This document shows positions 7,829 through 15,642 of a DNA stretch of 43,015 nucleotides, piece by piece (the first letter of the stretch is position 1; each line of letters begins with the position of its first letter). The notes under the pieces were generated by a model. It was given only the letters and a program-made list of their open reading frames with translations, was not told the DNA's origin and did no database searches. Position numbers and translations under genes: made by a program. This stretch comes from Actinomyces sp. ZJ308. GTDB taxonomy: Bacteria; Actinomycetota; Actinomycetes; Actinomycetales; Actinomycetaceae. Location: positions 1 through 43,015 of the forward strand of contig NZ_JAAIJY010000030.1 in the NCBI RefSeq assembly GCF_011752065.1, in the 5' to 3' direction.

Positions 7829-8779
7829 ATGCCGCACTCGACAGGTCTTCGTGGTCGCGAGCTCATCAAGGGCCACGCGACCCTCAACGACTTCCTCATG
7901 CTGGTCGATCCCAGCTGCGAGGTCGCCGTCAGCGGCGCCGACATCGCCGCGGTCTGCGACCGCCACGGCGGCATCGGCGCCGACGGATTCGTACGCGTCG
8001 TGAGAACCACCGCCCTGCCCGGAGCCGGGGCCTTCGCCGCGGCCGTGCCCGAGGCCGAGTGGTTCATGGACTACTACAACGCCGACGGCTCCGTGGCCGA
8101 GATGTGCGGAAACGCCACCCGCCTGTTCGCCCACGTCCTGGACAGTGAGGGTCTGCGGCCCATCGCCGACGGCGAGTCCGTCACCATCGGCACGCGCGGC
8201 GGAGCACGTACCGTCACCCGCCTGGGGGACCTGTGGACCGTGGACATGGGGGCGGCCCGCCTCACCCGGCCCCGTCAGGCGCAGGACGAGGGATGGGACA
8301 CGACCGTCGTCGTCCCCGGCCTGGCGGGTGAGCGCGCCGCACTGAGCGTCGAGATGCCCAACCCCCACACCGTCGTCGCCCTGGGCGAGGAGAACGAGCT
8401 CGAGGCGGCCCTCTTCGCCGGGCTCACCGACTCCGCGGCCCCGGTCGTCTACGATCCTCCTCCCGAGGCCGGTACCAACCTCGAGCTGGTCGTGCCGCTG
8501 GGGGAGGAGACCGACCCCGATACCCAGGCTCCTGTCGGCATCGCCCGCATGCGCGTTCTGGAGCGCGGGGTGGGGGAGACGCTCTCCTGCGGGACGGGCT
8601 GCTGCGCCGTCGCCGTCGCCCTGCACTCGTGGACCGGCCCGGGTGCCCCCGAGGACTACCGGCTGCTCGTGCCCGGTGGACAGATCGGGGTGCACGTGGG
8701 CGCCGATCCCCTGGCCGAGGACAGTACCGTGCTGCTGACCGGACCGGCCACCATCACCGGACGGGTCACCATCGCCTGA
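7829..8779 (+). CDS. dapF: Diaminopimelate epimerase
   Basis: 316 residues. Converts LL- to meso-diaminopimelate for lysine and, in many species, peptidoglycan. Two catalytic cysteines are visible: Cys93 in AEMCGNATR and Cys254 in LSCGTGCC. The N-terminal GHATLNDFLML and GIGADGF motifs fit the family. The start ATG 7829 follows a -10 by 7 nt and has no Shine-Dalgarno need. It ends 86 bp before the BrnQ gene. Actinomyces walls are often reported to contain Lys or Orn, so lysine supply may be the main use; that is inference. Confidence 0.95.
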   Translation: MPHSTGLRGRELIKGHATLNDFLMLVDPSCEVAVSGADIAAVCDRHGGIGADGFVRVVRTTALPGAGAFAAAVPEAEWFMDYYNADGSVAEMCGNATRLFAHVLDSEGLRPIADGESVTIGTRGGARTVTRLGDLWTVDMGAARLTRPRQAQDEGWDTTVVVPGLAGERAALSVEMPNPHTVVALGEENELEAALFAGLTDSAAPVVYDPPPEAGTNLELVVPLGEETDPDTQAPVGIARMRVLERGVGETLSCGTGCCAVAVALHSWTGPGAPEDYRLLVPGGQIGVHVGADPLAEDSTVLLTGPATITGRVTIA

Positions 8780-8865
8780 CGGTCTGCCTGCCAGCCCCGA
8801 CCCGCCCGAGCAGTTCCCGGACGTCGCACCGACGCCGCATCCGAGAAGAGAAACCGACCACCACC

Positions 8866-10266
8866 ATGACCCAGCCATCCAACCGCAGCGCCATCGGCAC
8901 CATCCTGCCGACCGGCCTGATGCTCTTCGCCCTGTTCTTCGGGGCCGGCAACCTCATCTTCCCGCCCCTGTTGGGGGCCGCCTCCGGCAAGTCCTTCATC
9001 CCGGTCATGGCGGGCTTCATCGCCACCGGCGTCCTCATGCCACTGATCACCGTGGTGGCGGTCTCCACCTCCGGTGAGGGCATCCTCGGCCTGGCCCGCA
9101 GGGTGGGGCCCCGATTCGGCCTGGTCATGCCGCTGGCGGTCTACCTGGCGATCGGTCCGCTCTACGCCATCGCCCGCGTCACCACGGTGGCCTACGAGCT
9201 GGCGACCCGGCCGATCCTCGAGCTGTGGGGGCTTCACGACTCCCGTCTGGCCCTGCTGGTGCACGTCACGGTGTTCATGGCCGTCGCCTTCGGCATCGCC
9301 CGCAGCCCGAGCCGCCTGGCCGATCGCGTCGGCCGCTGGCTCACGCCCGCGCTGCTGGCCCTGCTCGCCCTGCTGTGCGGGGTCACCGTCCTGGCGGCCC
9401 CCGGCGTGGAGCGCGAGGCCATCGAGCCCTACGCGAGCGCGCCACTGACCACCGGACTGACCCAGGGATACCTCACCATGGACGTCCTGGCGGCAACCGT
9501 CTTCGGCATCGTGGTCATCACCTCCCTGCGTGAGCGCGGCCTGACCTCTCCCAAGCGCCTGGTGCGCGGCACGATCCTGTCCGGGGGCATCGCCGCGGCG
9601 CTCCTGGGGCTGGTCTACATCGGTCTGGCCGTCCTGGGCACCCACACCCGCGGGGAGATCACCACCGACACCAAGGACGGCACCGAGCTGCTGCGCAACG
9701 CAGCCTCCTCGACACTGGGGACCTACGGTGTCGTCATCTTCGCCGCCATCGTCATCCTGGCATGCCTGACCACCGCGGTGGGACTGCTGGCCTCCTGGGC
9801 CGGCTACGCCTACACCGCCTGGCCCGCCGTCTCCTTCAACCGGCAGCTCGCCGCCTGCGCCATCGTCTCCTTCACCCTGGCCAACCTGGGCCTGAGCGCC
9901 ATCCTCAAGGTCGCAGGACCGCTGCTGTTCCTGCTCTACCCCTTCGCCATCGCCCTGGTCGCGGTGACACTGGTCGACGCCCTGGCCCCCGGTCGGCTCA
10001 GGGCCGCCTACCAGTGGTGCGTCATCACGGCCGGGACCTTCGGATCCGTCTCGGCGATCACCGCCGCCGGCTGGGAGGGGCCCAGCAGATTGCTCGCGCG
10101 CACCGGGCTGTGGAGCGACTCCACCGGCTGGATCCTGCCGGCACTCATCGCCCTGGGCATCGGGATCGCCCTGGACGTCCGGTCCGGGGCCTGGTCCACA
10201 CCGGCGCCCGAGGAGCCCAGTCAGGCCCAGCACGACGTCGAGCACGCGGCGGCCTCACAGCTCTGA
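8866..10266 (+). CDS. brnQ: Branched-chain amino acid carrier (LIVCS family)
   Basis: 466 residues with about 12 membrane helices. The opening GLMLFALFFGAGNLIFPP is diagnostic of BrnQ-type Na+/H+ coupled leucine, isoleucine and valine symporters. ATG 8866 is the first start that keeps this motif near the N-terminus; the ribosome site is poor (GAGAAGAG at about 8843-8850, too far), so translation may be weak or start elsewhere. A polar tail of about 20 residues follows the last helix. It sits alone, 86 bp after dapF and 28 bp before an MFS gene that has its own -10. leuCD lies 14 kb away, so no operon link is seen. Confidence 0.88.
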   Translation: MTQPSNRSAIGTILPTGLMLFALFFGAGNLIFPPLLGAASGKSFIPVMAGFIATGVLMPLITVVAVSTSGEGILGLARRVGPRFGLVMPLAVYLAIGPLYAIARVTTVAYELATRPILELWGLHDSRLALLVHVTVFMAVAFGIARSPSRLADRVGRWLTPALLALLALLCGVTVLAAPGVEREAIEPYASAPLTTGLTQGYLTMDVLAATVFGIVVITSLRERGLTSPKRLVRGTILSGGIAAALLGLVYIGLAVLGTHTRGEITTDTKDGTELLRNAASSTLGTYGVVIFAAIVILACLTTAVGLLASWAGYAYTAWPAVSFNRQLAACAIVSFTLANLGLSAILKVAGPLLFLLYPFAIALVAVTLVDALAPGRLRAAYQWCVITAGTFGSVSAITAAGWEGPSRLLARTGLWSDSTGWILPALIALGIGIALDVRSGAWSTPAPEEPSQAQHDVEHAAASQL

Positions 10267-10282
10267 GCCGATCAGGGCGCGG

Positions 10283-10288
10283 TAGCCT
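10283..10288 (+). promoter_or_regulatory. -10 element TAGCCT of MFS gene 10295
   Basis: TAGCCT ends 6 nt before GTG 10295, a leaderless arrangement. It lies in the 28-bp gap after brnQ, giving the MFS gene its own promoter. Confidence 0.45.
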
Positions 10289-10294
10289 CTCGGG

Positions 10295-11809
10295 GTGCCC
10301 AGCTCACGACCCCCGGCCCCCGATGCGGCCGCGCCCGACCACAAGCGGCTCCTGCCGACACTGCTCATCCCCGCCTTCGTCACTCTGCTGGCCGTCTCCT
10401 CGGTCAACGTCATCCTGCCGGCCGTCTCCCAGGACCTGAGTGCCGGCACCGCCGGACTCCAGCTCGTCGTCTCCGGCTACGCCCTCGTCTTCGGGGTCGT
10501 TCTCGTCCCGGCCGGACGGGCCGGTGACGTCATGGGGCGGGGTCGGATCTTCGTCATCGGCATGATCCTGTTCGGCGCCGGCTCGCTGGCCTCGGGGCTC
10601 GCCCCCGACGTCGTCACCCTCAACCTGGCCCGAGTGGTCATGGGAATCGGCTCCGGACTGCTCAACCCGCAGGTGGCCGGCATGATCCAGCAGTTCTACT
10701 CCGGTGAGGCCAGAGGGCGGGCCTTCGGGATCTTCGGCGCCGTCATCGGGGTCTCGGTGGCGGTGGGGCCGGTGATCAGCGGCGGGCTCATCGGCTGGCT
10801 CGGAGGCGACTGGGGCTGGCGCACCTCCTTCCTCATCAACGTCCCCCTCGTGCTGCTGGGCATCTGGGCCGCGCGCCGCTACCTGCCGGACTCCGCCTGG
10901 CGCCGCCAGGACGATGATGGCCGTGAGGACCGTACGGATGGTGCGGATCATGAGGATCGTGCGGACAGGGCCGGGATGCCTCGTCGCAGCGGGGTCGACC
11001 TCGACCCGGTGGGCATGGTGCTGCTCGCCGTGGGAACGCTCCTGGTCATGATCCCCTTCATGGAGGCCTCCGCCGGCGCCTGGATCTGGGGCCTGGAAGC
11101 GGCCGGCATCGGCGTCATCGGAGCCTGGGTGGCCTGGGAGAGGCGTTACCGCGCCCGGGGCGGCGCCCCCATGGTGGACCTCAGTCTCCTGGCCATCCCC
11201 TCCTTCGCCTACGGGAGCCTGGCCATCGCCGTCTACTTCCTGGGCTACACCTCGGTGTGGATCATCGTGGCCCAGTACGTCCAGGCCGGTCTGGGCTCGA
11301 CCGCCCTGGCCAGCGGGATCATCGGTGTCCCGGCCGCCCTGGCGGGATCGGTGGCGGCCGCCGTCGCCGGCCGCCGCGTCATCCGGGTGGGCCGAGTCAT
11401 GGTGCTCGGCGGCATGGCCCTGGGCATGGCCGGGCTGCTGGCAAGCGTCGGCGTCATCCACATGCACGCGAGCGCGGGCTGGAGCCCCTGGTGGCTGACG
11501 CTGACGCTCCTGTTGCTCGGGGTGGGGCAGGGCCTCGTGGTCTCACCGAACCAGACCCTGTCCCTGGCCGACGTCCCCCTGGAGTACGCGGGCGCCGCCG
11601 GCGGCATCCTCCAGACCGGTGAGCGCATCGGCACCTCCATCGGTATCGCCGCGATCACGGGCCTGACCTTCCGCGTCTCGCACTCCTCGGGGTGGGACGC
11701 CGCCGCTCAGGCCGGTCTGCTGGCCGTCGTGGCCGCCATCGCCGTGTCGGCGGCGGTCGCCGTGGTCGACCTGCGCCTGGCCGCCCGACGACGCCGGTCA
11801 CCGCGGTAA
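10295..11809 (+). CDS. MFS transporter, DHA2 (EmrB/QacA-like) family
   Basis: 504 residues, 14 membrane helices expected. Motif A variant GRAGDVMGRGRIFVIGM lies between helices 2 and 3, and the motif C region GVSVAVGPVISGG in helix 5 marks a drug:H+ antiporter. Central loop residues about 204-232 are very acidic (DDDGREDRTD, ADHEDRADRAG), encoded by imperfect DNA repeats at about 10909-10970, and may be of variable length. GTG 10295 follows a -10 by 6 nt. Substrate cannot be told from sequence; multidrug or metabolite export is likely. It converges on the methyltransferase gene, 33 bp apart. Confidence 0.85.
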   Translation: MPSSRPPAPDAAAPDHKRLLPTLLIPAFVTLLAVSSVNVILPAVSQDLSAGTAGLQLVVSGYALVFGVVLVPAGRAGDVMGRGRIFVIGMILFGAGSLASGLAPDVVTLNLARVVMGIGSGLLNPQVAGMIQQFYSGEARGRAFGIFGAVIGVSVAVGPVISGGLIGWLGGDWGWRTSFLINVPLVLLGIWAARRYLPDSAWRRQDDDGREDRTDGADHEDRADRAGMPRRSGVDLDPVGMVLLAVGTLLVMIPFMEASAGAWIWGLEAAGIGVIGAWVAWERRYRARGGAPMVDLSLLAIPSFAYGSLAIAVYFLGYTSVWIIVAQYVQAGLGSTALASGIIGVPAALAGSVAAAVAGRRVIRVGRVMVLGGMALGMAGLLASVGVIHMHASAGWSPWWLTLTLLLLGVGQGLVVSPNQTLSLADVPLEYAGAAGGILQTGERIGTSIGIAAITGLTFRVSHSSGWDAAAQAGLLAVVAAIAVSAAVAVVDLRLAARRRRSPR

Positions 11810-11842
11810 CCGGCGTAGCGGCCGGAACCGTGGGCAGCCGGC

Positions 11843-12475
11843 TCAGCCGTCAGCCGGCCCGTCCTGCGTACGGCGCACCCGCAGGACCCGGAAGCCCTTG
11901 GACGACGCCTGCCGGCTCACGTCCCAGCCCCGGCCGGTCAGCCACGTGGCCAGTGAGTCCGCCCCCAGGTTCTTGAGCACCACCAGCCAGGCCTCGCCGT
12001 CGTCGGACAGTAGCGGCAGCCAGGCCGCCAGCAGCTCGTGAAGGGCCTCCTTGCCGATGCGTACCGGCGGGTTGGACCAGATGAGGTCCAACGGCGTCGA
12101 GCCCTTGCGCAGCTCGGCCAGCAGCTCCTCGGCCGGGCGGACGCGCACGTTGTCCAGGCCCGCAGCGGTGGCGTTGCGGGCGGTCAGGGCCAGTGAGCGC
12201 TCGTTGACGTCCGCCGCCAGGACCGTGGCCCCGCCGGCGGCGTCGGCCAGGGCCAGCGTGATCGGGCCCCAGCCGCAGCCCAGGTCCAGGAAGGTGCCGG
12301 TCTGAGGCGGGTCGGGGACGTGGTCGAGGAGGACCCGGGTGCCCCTGTCGAGACGGTCGGCGCTGAAGACGCCCGAGGCCGTGACCACCTCGTGCTCCAC
12401 GCCGCGGATCGTGAAGCGGTGGGTGCGCTCCTCGGCGCCGACGGCGGGGGAGGCGGTGAAGTAGTGCTCGCTCAC
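11843..12475 (-). CDS. RsmC-like class I SAM-dependent methyltransferase
   Basis: 210 residues from GTG 12475. The SAM site is DLGCGWGPITLAL, and SNPPVRIGK is the NPP(x) substrate motif of N2-guanine rRNA methyltransferases of the RsmC/RlmG group (COG2813). It is the short actinobacterial form, lacking the N-terminal pseudo-domain of E. coli RsmC. The start chosen is leaderless: minus-strand TAGCCT lies 7 nt upstream. A longer frame to 12565 exists but would run into the divergent MFS gene. Target nucleotide (16S G1207 in E. coli) is by analogy only. Confidence 0.85.
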   Translation of the reverse strand: MSEHYFTASPAVGAEERTHRFTIRGVEHEVVTASGVFSADRLDRGTRVLLDHVPDPPQTGTFLDLGCGWGPITLALADAAGGATVLAADVNERSLALTARNATAAGLDNVRVRPAEELLAELRKGSTPLDLIWSNPPVRIGKEALHELLAAWLPLLSDDGEAWLVVLKNLGADSLATWLTGRGWDVSRQASSKGFRVLRVRRTQDGPADG

Positions 12476-12482
12476 GCGGGCC

Positions 12483-12500
12483 AGGCTACCCGCGTACCCT
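12483..12500. promoter_or_regulatory. Back-to-back divergent -10 elements
   Basis: On the minus strand TAGCCT (12488-12483) is 7 nt from GTG 12475; on the plus strand TACCCT (12495-12500) is 7 nt from ATG 12508. The two -10 hexamers are 6 bp apart, and each promoter's -35 region would fall at the first codons of the opposite gene. Only 32 bp separate the start codons. Two polymerases could not occupy both at once. Confidence 0.6.
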
Positions 12501-12507
12501 GACGGGC

Positions 12508-13890
12508 ATGACTGCCCCCACCTGCCCCTCGAGCAGCCCGTCGCTCGGGGCGCTCCTCGGCTCACGGTCGGGGCACCTGGCGCTGGCGGTGCTCGTCGTC
12601 GAGCTGCTGTCGGGCATGCAGGTCTACCTCAACCAGACGGTCCTGCCGCTGCTGGCCACCGAGATGGGGGAGCGCAGCGCCTACGGGCTGGTGACGGCCG
12701 CCGCCCAGGTCCCCGCCTTCCTCACGATGCCGCTGGGCGGGGCCATGCTCACCCGGTGGCGCCCCGTCCGCCTCATGACCGCTCTGACCGCCCTGCTGGT
12801 GGCCGGCGCCGTCGTCGGAGCCCTCGCCCCGAGCATCGAGGTCTACGTCCTGGGGGAGATCCTGCGGGGCCTGGCCGCCGGGGCGCTCGCGACGGCGACC
12901 ATGGGGGTCATGGTCGCAGGCCTGCCCGACGCCTGGAGACGGCTGTGCCTGGCAGCGGGATCGGGCATGTGGGTCCTGGCCGCCCTGATCGGTCCCGTCT
13001 ATGCCTCCGGCATCAGCGCCTCCTGGGGCTGGCGCTGGGCACTCGTGGTCTACCTGCCCCTGCTCATCGCCGCCCGGGCCGTCATGGCCGGCCAGATCCG
13101 CGACCTCGGCCTGGATGAGGAGACGGGCGACGATGCGGCGGTCCCATGGCTGCCCGCTGTGGCCATGGCCGCGGGAGTGGCGATCATCGGGGCGCTGCGC
13201 GCCGCCAGCCCGTGGTTCTGGCCCGGCGTCGCCGGCGGGACCGCGCTGGTGCTCTGGTCCTGCTCGCGCGTCCTGCCCGCAGGAACCCTGCGCCTGGCGG
13301 CCGGCCGGCGCGCGGGCATCGCCACCCTGCTGTGGGTGTGCGCCTTCTTCCTGACCCTGGACTACCTGGTGGCCCCCACCGCCCACGACGCCCTGGGCAT
13401 GAGCCCGACCCAGACCGGCTGGGCGCTGACCGCCGGCGGCATCGGCTGGTCGGCCACCGCCATCGCCTGCGGCGCCCGGGTGGCGCGCGAGCCGCGGGCC
13501 TACCGGCGCCGCACGGCACTGGCCGCGGTCTTCTTCGGGCTCGGCACCGCCCTCATGGTGGCCACGGTCCTGGAGCGACCGGACTGGTGGGGCTGGTGGG
13601 GACTGCCCGTGGGATACGGCGTGGCGAGCATCGGCATGGGCCTGACCCACCTGGACACCATGAACCGCATCGTCACCGACCCCGCCGAGCCCGACGGCAT
13701 CACCCACGCCCAGGCCGCCACCGCCGTGACGATCGCCGGGGCGGCCGGCGGCGCCGTCCTGGGAACGGCCGCCACGGCCTTCGTCGCCCCCACCGCGTCC
13801 GGCGTCGAGACCGCCCGGCTGTGGCCGACGCTCACCCTGCTCGCCGTGGGACTCCTACTCACCCCGCTGCTGGCCCGACGCGCCGCCTGA
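12508..13890 (+). CDS. MFS transporter (probable efflux)
   Basis: 460 residues with about 12-14 hydrophobic segments. Features include GLVTAAAQVPAFLTMPLGGAML near helix 2, an RGLAAGALATATMGVM helix 4 motif, and a polar stretch DLGLDEETGDD at mid-protein. ATG 12508 is preceded by TACCCT with a 7-nt gap, so the mRNA is probably leaderless. It is divergent from the RsmC-like gene with overlapping promoters, and ends 33 bp before the hflX -10. Position next to hflX, a ribosome-rescue and antibiotic-tolerance factor, makes antibiotic efflux an attractive but unproved idea. Confidence 0.82.
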   Translation: MTAPTCPSSSPSLGALLGSRSGHLALAVLVVELLSGMQVYLNQTVLPLLATEMGERSAYGLVTAAAQVPAFLTMPLGGAMLTRWRPVRLMTALTALLVAGAVVGALAPSIEVYVLGEILRGLAAGALATATMGVMVAGLPDAWRRLCLAAGSGMWVLAALIGPVYASGISASWGWRWALVVYLPLLIAARAVMAGQIRDLGLDEETGDDAAVPWLPAVAMAAGVAIIGALRAASPWFWPGVAGGTALVLWSCSRVLPAGTLRLAAGRRAGIATLLWVCAFFLTLDYLVAPTAHDALGMSPTQTGWALTAGGIGWSATAIACGARVAREPRAYRRRTALAAVFFGLGTALMVATVLERPDWWGWWGLPVGYGVASIGMGLTHLDTMNRIVTDPAEPDGITHAQAATAVTIAGAAGGAVLGTAATAFVAPTASGVETARLWPTLTLLAVGLLLTPLLARRAA

Positions 13891-13922
13891 GCGCGCAGGT
13901 GGCCTCACCGGCCCCTGAGCAG

Positions 13923-14042
13923 TAGCATCACCCCCATGTGGATCCTTCGTATGCGCTGACACGGCGGTCGACGCCGCTCCCGCCAGAACCATCGCGCCCC
14001 ATCGAAGGGGCGCAGGCATACGACGAAGGATATTTTGTGACC
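13923..14042 (+). promoter_or_regulatory. hflX leader: leaderless promoter, uORF and SD-sequestering structure
   Basis: The -10 TAGCAT (13923-13928) is 7 nt before ATG 13936 of a 7-codon ORF. ATCCTT (13942-13947) pairs with AAGGAT (14026-14031) and CGTATGC (13948-13954) with GCATACG (14016-14022), a 13-bp helix broken only by a 3-nt bulge (14023-14025). It encloses two local hairpins: CGGCG/CGCCG (13962-13966 with 13972-13976) and GCGCCCC/GGGGCGC (13994-14000 with 14007-14013, 6-nt loop). The helix buries GAAGGA (14025-14030), the hflX ribosome site 6 nt before GTG 14037. There is no T-run, so control would be on translation. Confidence 0.7.
13936..13959 (+). CDS. hflX leader peptide MWILRMR
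   Basis: Seven codons ATG TGG ATC CTT CGT ATG CGC then TGA (13957-13959). Its ATG lies exactly where a leaderless transcript from TAGCAT would begin. Codons 3-7 overlap the 5' strand of the helix that hides the hflX ribosome site. The C-terminal Arg-Met-Arg matches the +X(+) pattern at which macrolide-bound ribosomes stall (known from ErmDL-type leaders). A ribosome held with Met6 in the P site would cover the pairing strand. Expression is inferred, not shown. Confidence 0.6.
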   Translation: MWILRMR

Positions 14043-15635
14043 CAGAACCACTCCACGACCCCCTCCACCCCCGAGGACGTCGGTGACACTCGTGACGGCC
14101 GTGACGTCCGTGACGTCGTCGCCCGGGTCCTCTCCCGGACCGGAACCGCCCTGGCCTCCACAGCCACCCAGCACGAGCGGGAGACCGGCCGCCGAGAGGG
14201 AGACGACTCCGACGACGGTGCCCTCGAGCGCGAGGCCCGTGCCGCCCGTCGCCGCGTGGCCGGCCTGTCCACCGAGCTGGAGGACGTCAGCGAGGTCGAG
14301 TACCGCCAGGTCCGCCTGGAGAAGGTCGTCCTGGTCGGCCTGGAGCTGCCCCGGGCCCATGGCACTGGTGCGCCGGGCGGAAGCGCTCTGGAGGCGCGGG
14401 ACCTCCAGGACGCCGACACCTCCCTGCGCGAGCTGGCCGCCCTGGCCCAGACCGCCGGCAGTGAGGTCCTCGACGCCCTCATCCAGAGGCGCGACCACCC
14501 CGATCCGGCCACCTACCTGGGCAGCGGCAAGGCGCGCGAGCTGGCCGACGTGGTGGCCGCGGCAGGAGCCGACACGGTCATCGTCGACGGCGAGCTCGCC
14601 CCCTCCCAGCGCCGCGGACTGGAGGATGTCGTCGGTGTCAAGGTCGTTGACCGCACCGCCCTCATCCTGGACATCTTCGCCCAGCACGCCAAGTCCCGTG
14701 AGGGCAAGGCCCAGGTCGAGCTCGCCCAGCTCGAGTACCTCCTGCCGCGCCTGCGCGGATGGGGCGAGTCCATGTCCCGTCAGGCCGGGGGACGGGTGGC
14801 TGCGGGCCAGGGCATCGGCTCACGCGGCCCCGGAGAGACCAAGATCGAGCTCGACCGGCGCCGCATCCGCCAGCGCATGGCCCGGCTGCGCCGCGAGATC
14901 CAGGCCATGGCCCCCTCGCGCGAGACCAAGCGCGGCTCACGCCGACGCGGCGCCATCCCCTCGGTGGCGATCGCCGGCTACACCAACGCCGGCAAGTCCT
15001 CCCTCATGAACCGGCTCACCGAGGCCGGCATCATGGTCGAGGACGCCCTGTTCGCCACCCTCGACCCCACTGTGCGGCGCGCCGAGACCTCCGAGGGGCG
15101 CACCTACACCCTCACCGACACCGTCGGCTTCGTACGTAACCTGCCCCACGAGCTCATCGAGGCCTTCCGCTCCACCCTGGAGGAGGTGGCCGGGGCCGAT
15201 CTCGTGCTCCACGTCGTCGACGCCGCCCACCCCGACCCCCTGGGCCAGGTGGCGGCCGTGCGCACCGTCCTGTCCGAGATCCCAGGCGCCCTGGACGTGC
15301 CAGAGCTCATCGTCCTCAACAAGGTCGATCTCGCCGACGCCGTGACCCTGGCGGCGCTGCGCACCCGCCTGCCCGGGGCGGTGGCGGTCTCGGCCCGCAC
15401 GGGGGAGGGGATCGAGGAGCTGCGCGCCCGCATCGAGCAGATGCTGCCCCACCCGCAGGTGAGTATCGACGCCGTCGTGCCCTACTCGCGCGGAGACCTC
15501 GTCTCCCGGGTCCATGCCGAGGGCGAGATCGACACGGTCGACTACGTCGAGACCGGAACCCACGTCGTGGCGCGCGTCGGCGCCGCCCTGGCGGCCGAGA
15601 TCGAGGGCGTCGCCACGGGCGCCACCGTCGGCTAG
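14037..15635 (+). CDS. hflX: GTPase HflX
   Basis: 532 residues. Ribosome-associated GTPase that splits stalled 70S ribosomes and can confer macrolide/lincosamide tolerance in some bacteria. An Asp/Arg-rich N-terminal extension (1-80) precedes the HflX domain (ATYLGSGKARELAD, QVELAQLEYLLPRL). The G domain has GYTNAGKS (314-321), DTVGF (361-365) and NKVD (428-431). GTG 14037 is selected for GAAGGA 6 nt upstream; an in-frame GTG at 13938 exists but has no ribosome site and would overlap the leader peptide. The gene is preceded by the structured leader described separately and followed, 7 bp later, by the dinG-type gene, likely co-transcribed. Confidence 0.93.
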   Translation: MTQNHSTTPSTPEDVGDTRDGRDVRDVVARVLSRTGTALASTATQHERETGRREGDDSDDGALEREARAARRRVAGLSTELEDVSEVEYRQVRLEKVVLVGLELPRAHGTGAPGGSALEARDLQDADTSLRELAALAQTAGSEVLDALIQRRDHPDPATYLGSGKARELADVVAAAGADTVIVDGELAPSQRRGLEDVVGVKVVDRTALILDIFAQHAKSREGKAQVELAQLEYLLPRLRGWGESMSRQAGGRVAAGQGIGSRGPGETKIELDRRRIRQRMARLRREIQAMAPSRETKRGSRRRGAIPSVAIAGYTNAGKSSLMNRLTEAGIMVEDALFATLDPTVRRAETSEGRTYTLTDTVGFVRNLPHELIEAFRSTLEEVAGADLVLHVVDAAHPDPLGQVAAVRTVLSEIPGALDVPELIVLNKVDLADAVTLAALRTRLPGAVAVSARTGEGIEELRARIEQMLPHPQVSIDAVVPYSRGDLVSRVHAEGEIDTVDYVETGTHVVARVGAALAAEIEGVATGATVG

Positions 15636-15642
15636 AGCCGCC

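Noticed and set aside
10909-10970. Acidic imperfect repeats in the DHA2 transporter as a separate element
   Set aside because: They stay in frame within a cytoplasmic loop and look like ordinary low-complexity sequence.
13994-14013. GCGCCCC/GGGGCGC hairpin in the hflX leader as a transcription terminator
   Set aside because: No T-run follows and it sits before the ribosome site of the same gene; it fits better as an internal hairpin of the attenuator.
13938-14036. hflX starting at GTG 13938
   Set aside because: No ribosome site, it overlaps the leader ORF in another frame, and GTG 14037 has GAAGGA at ideal spacing.
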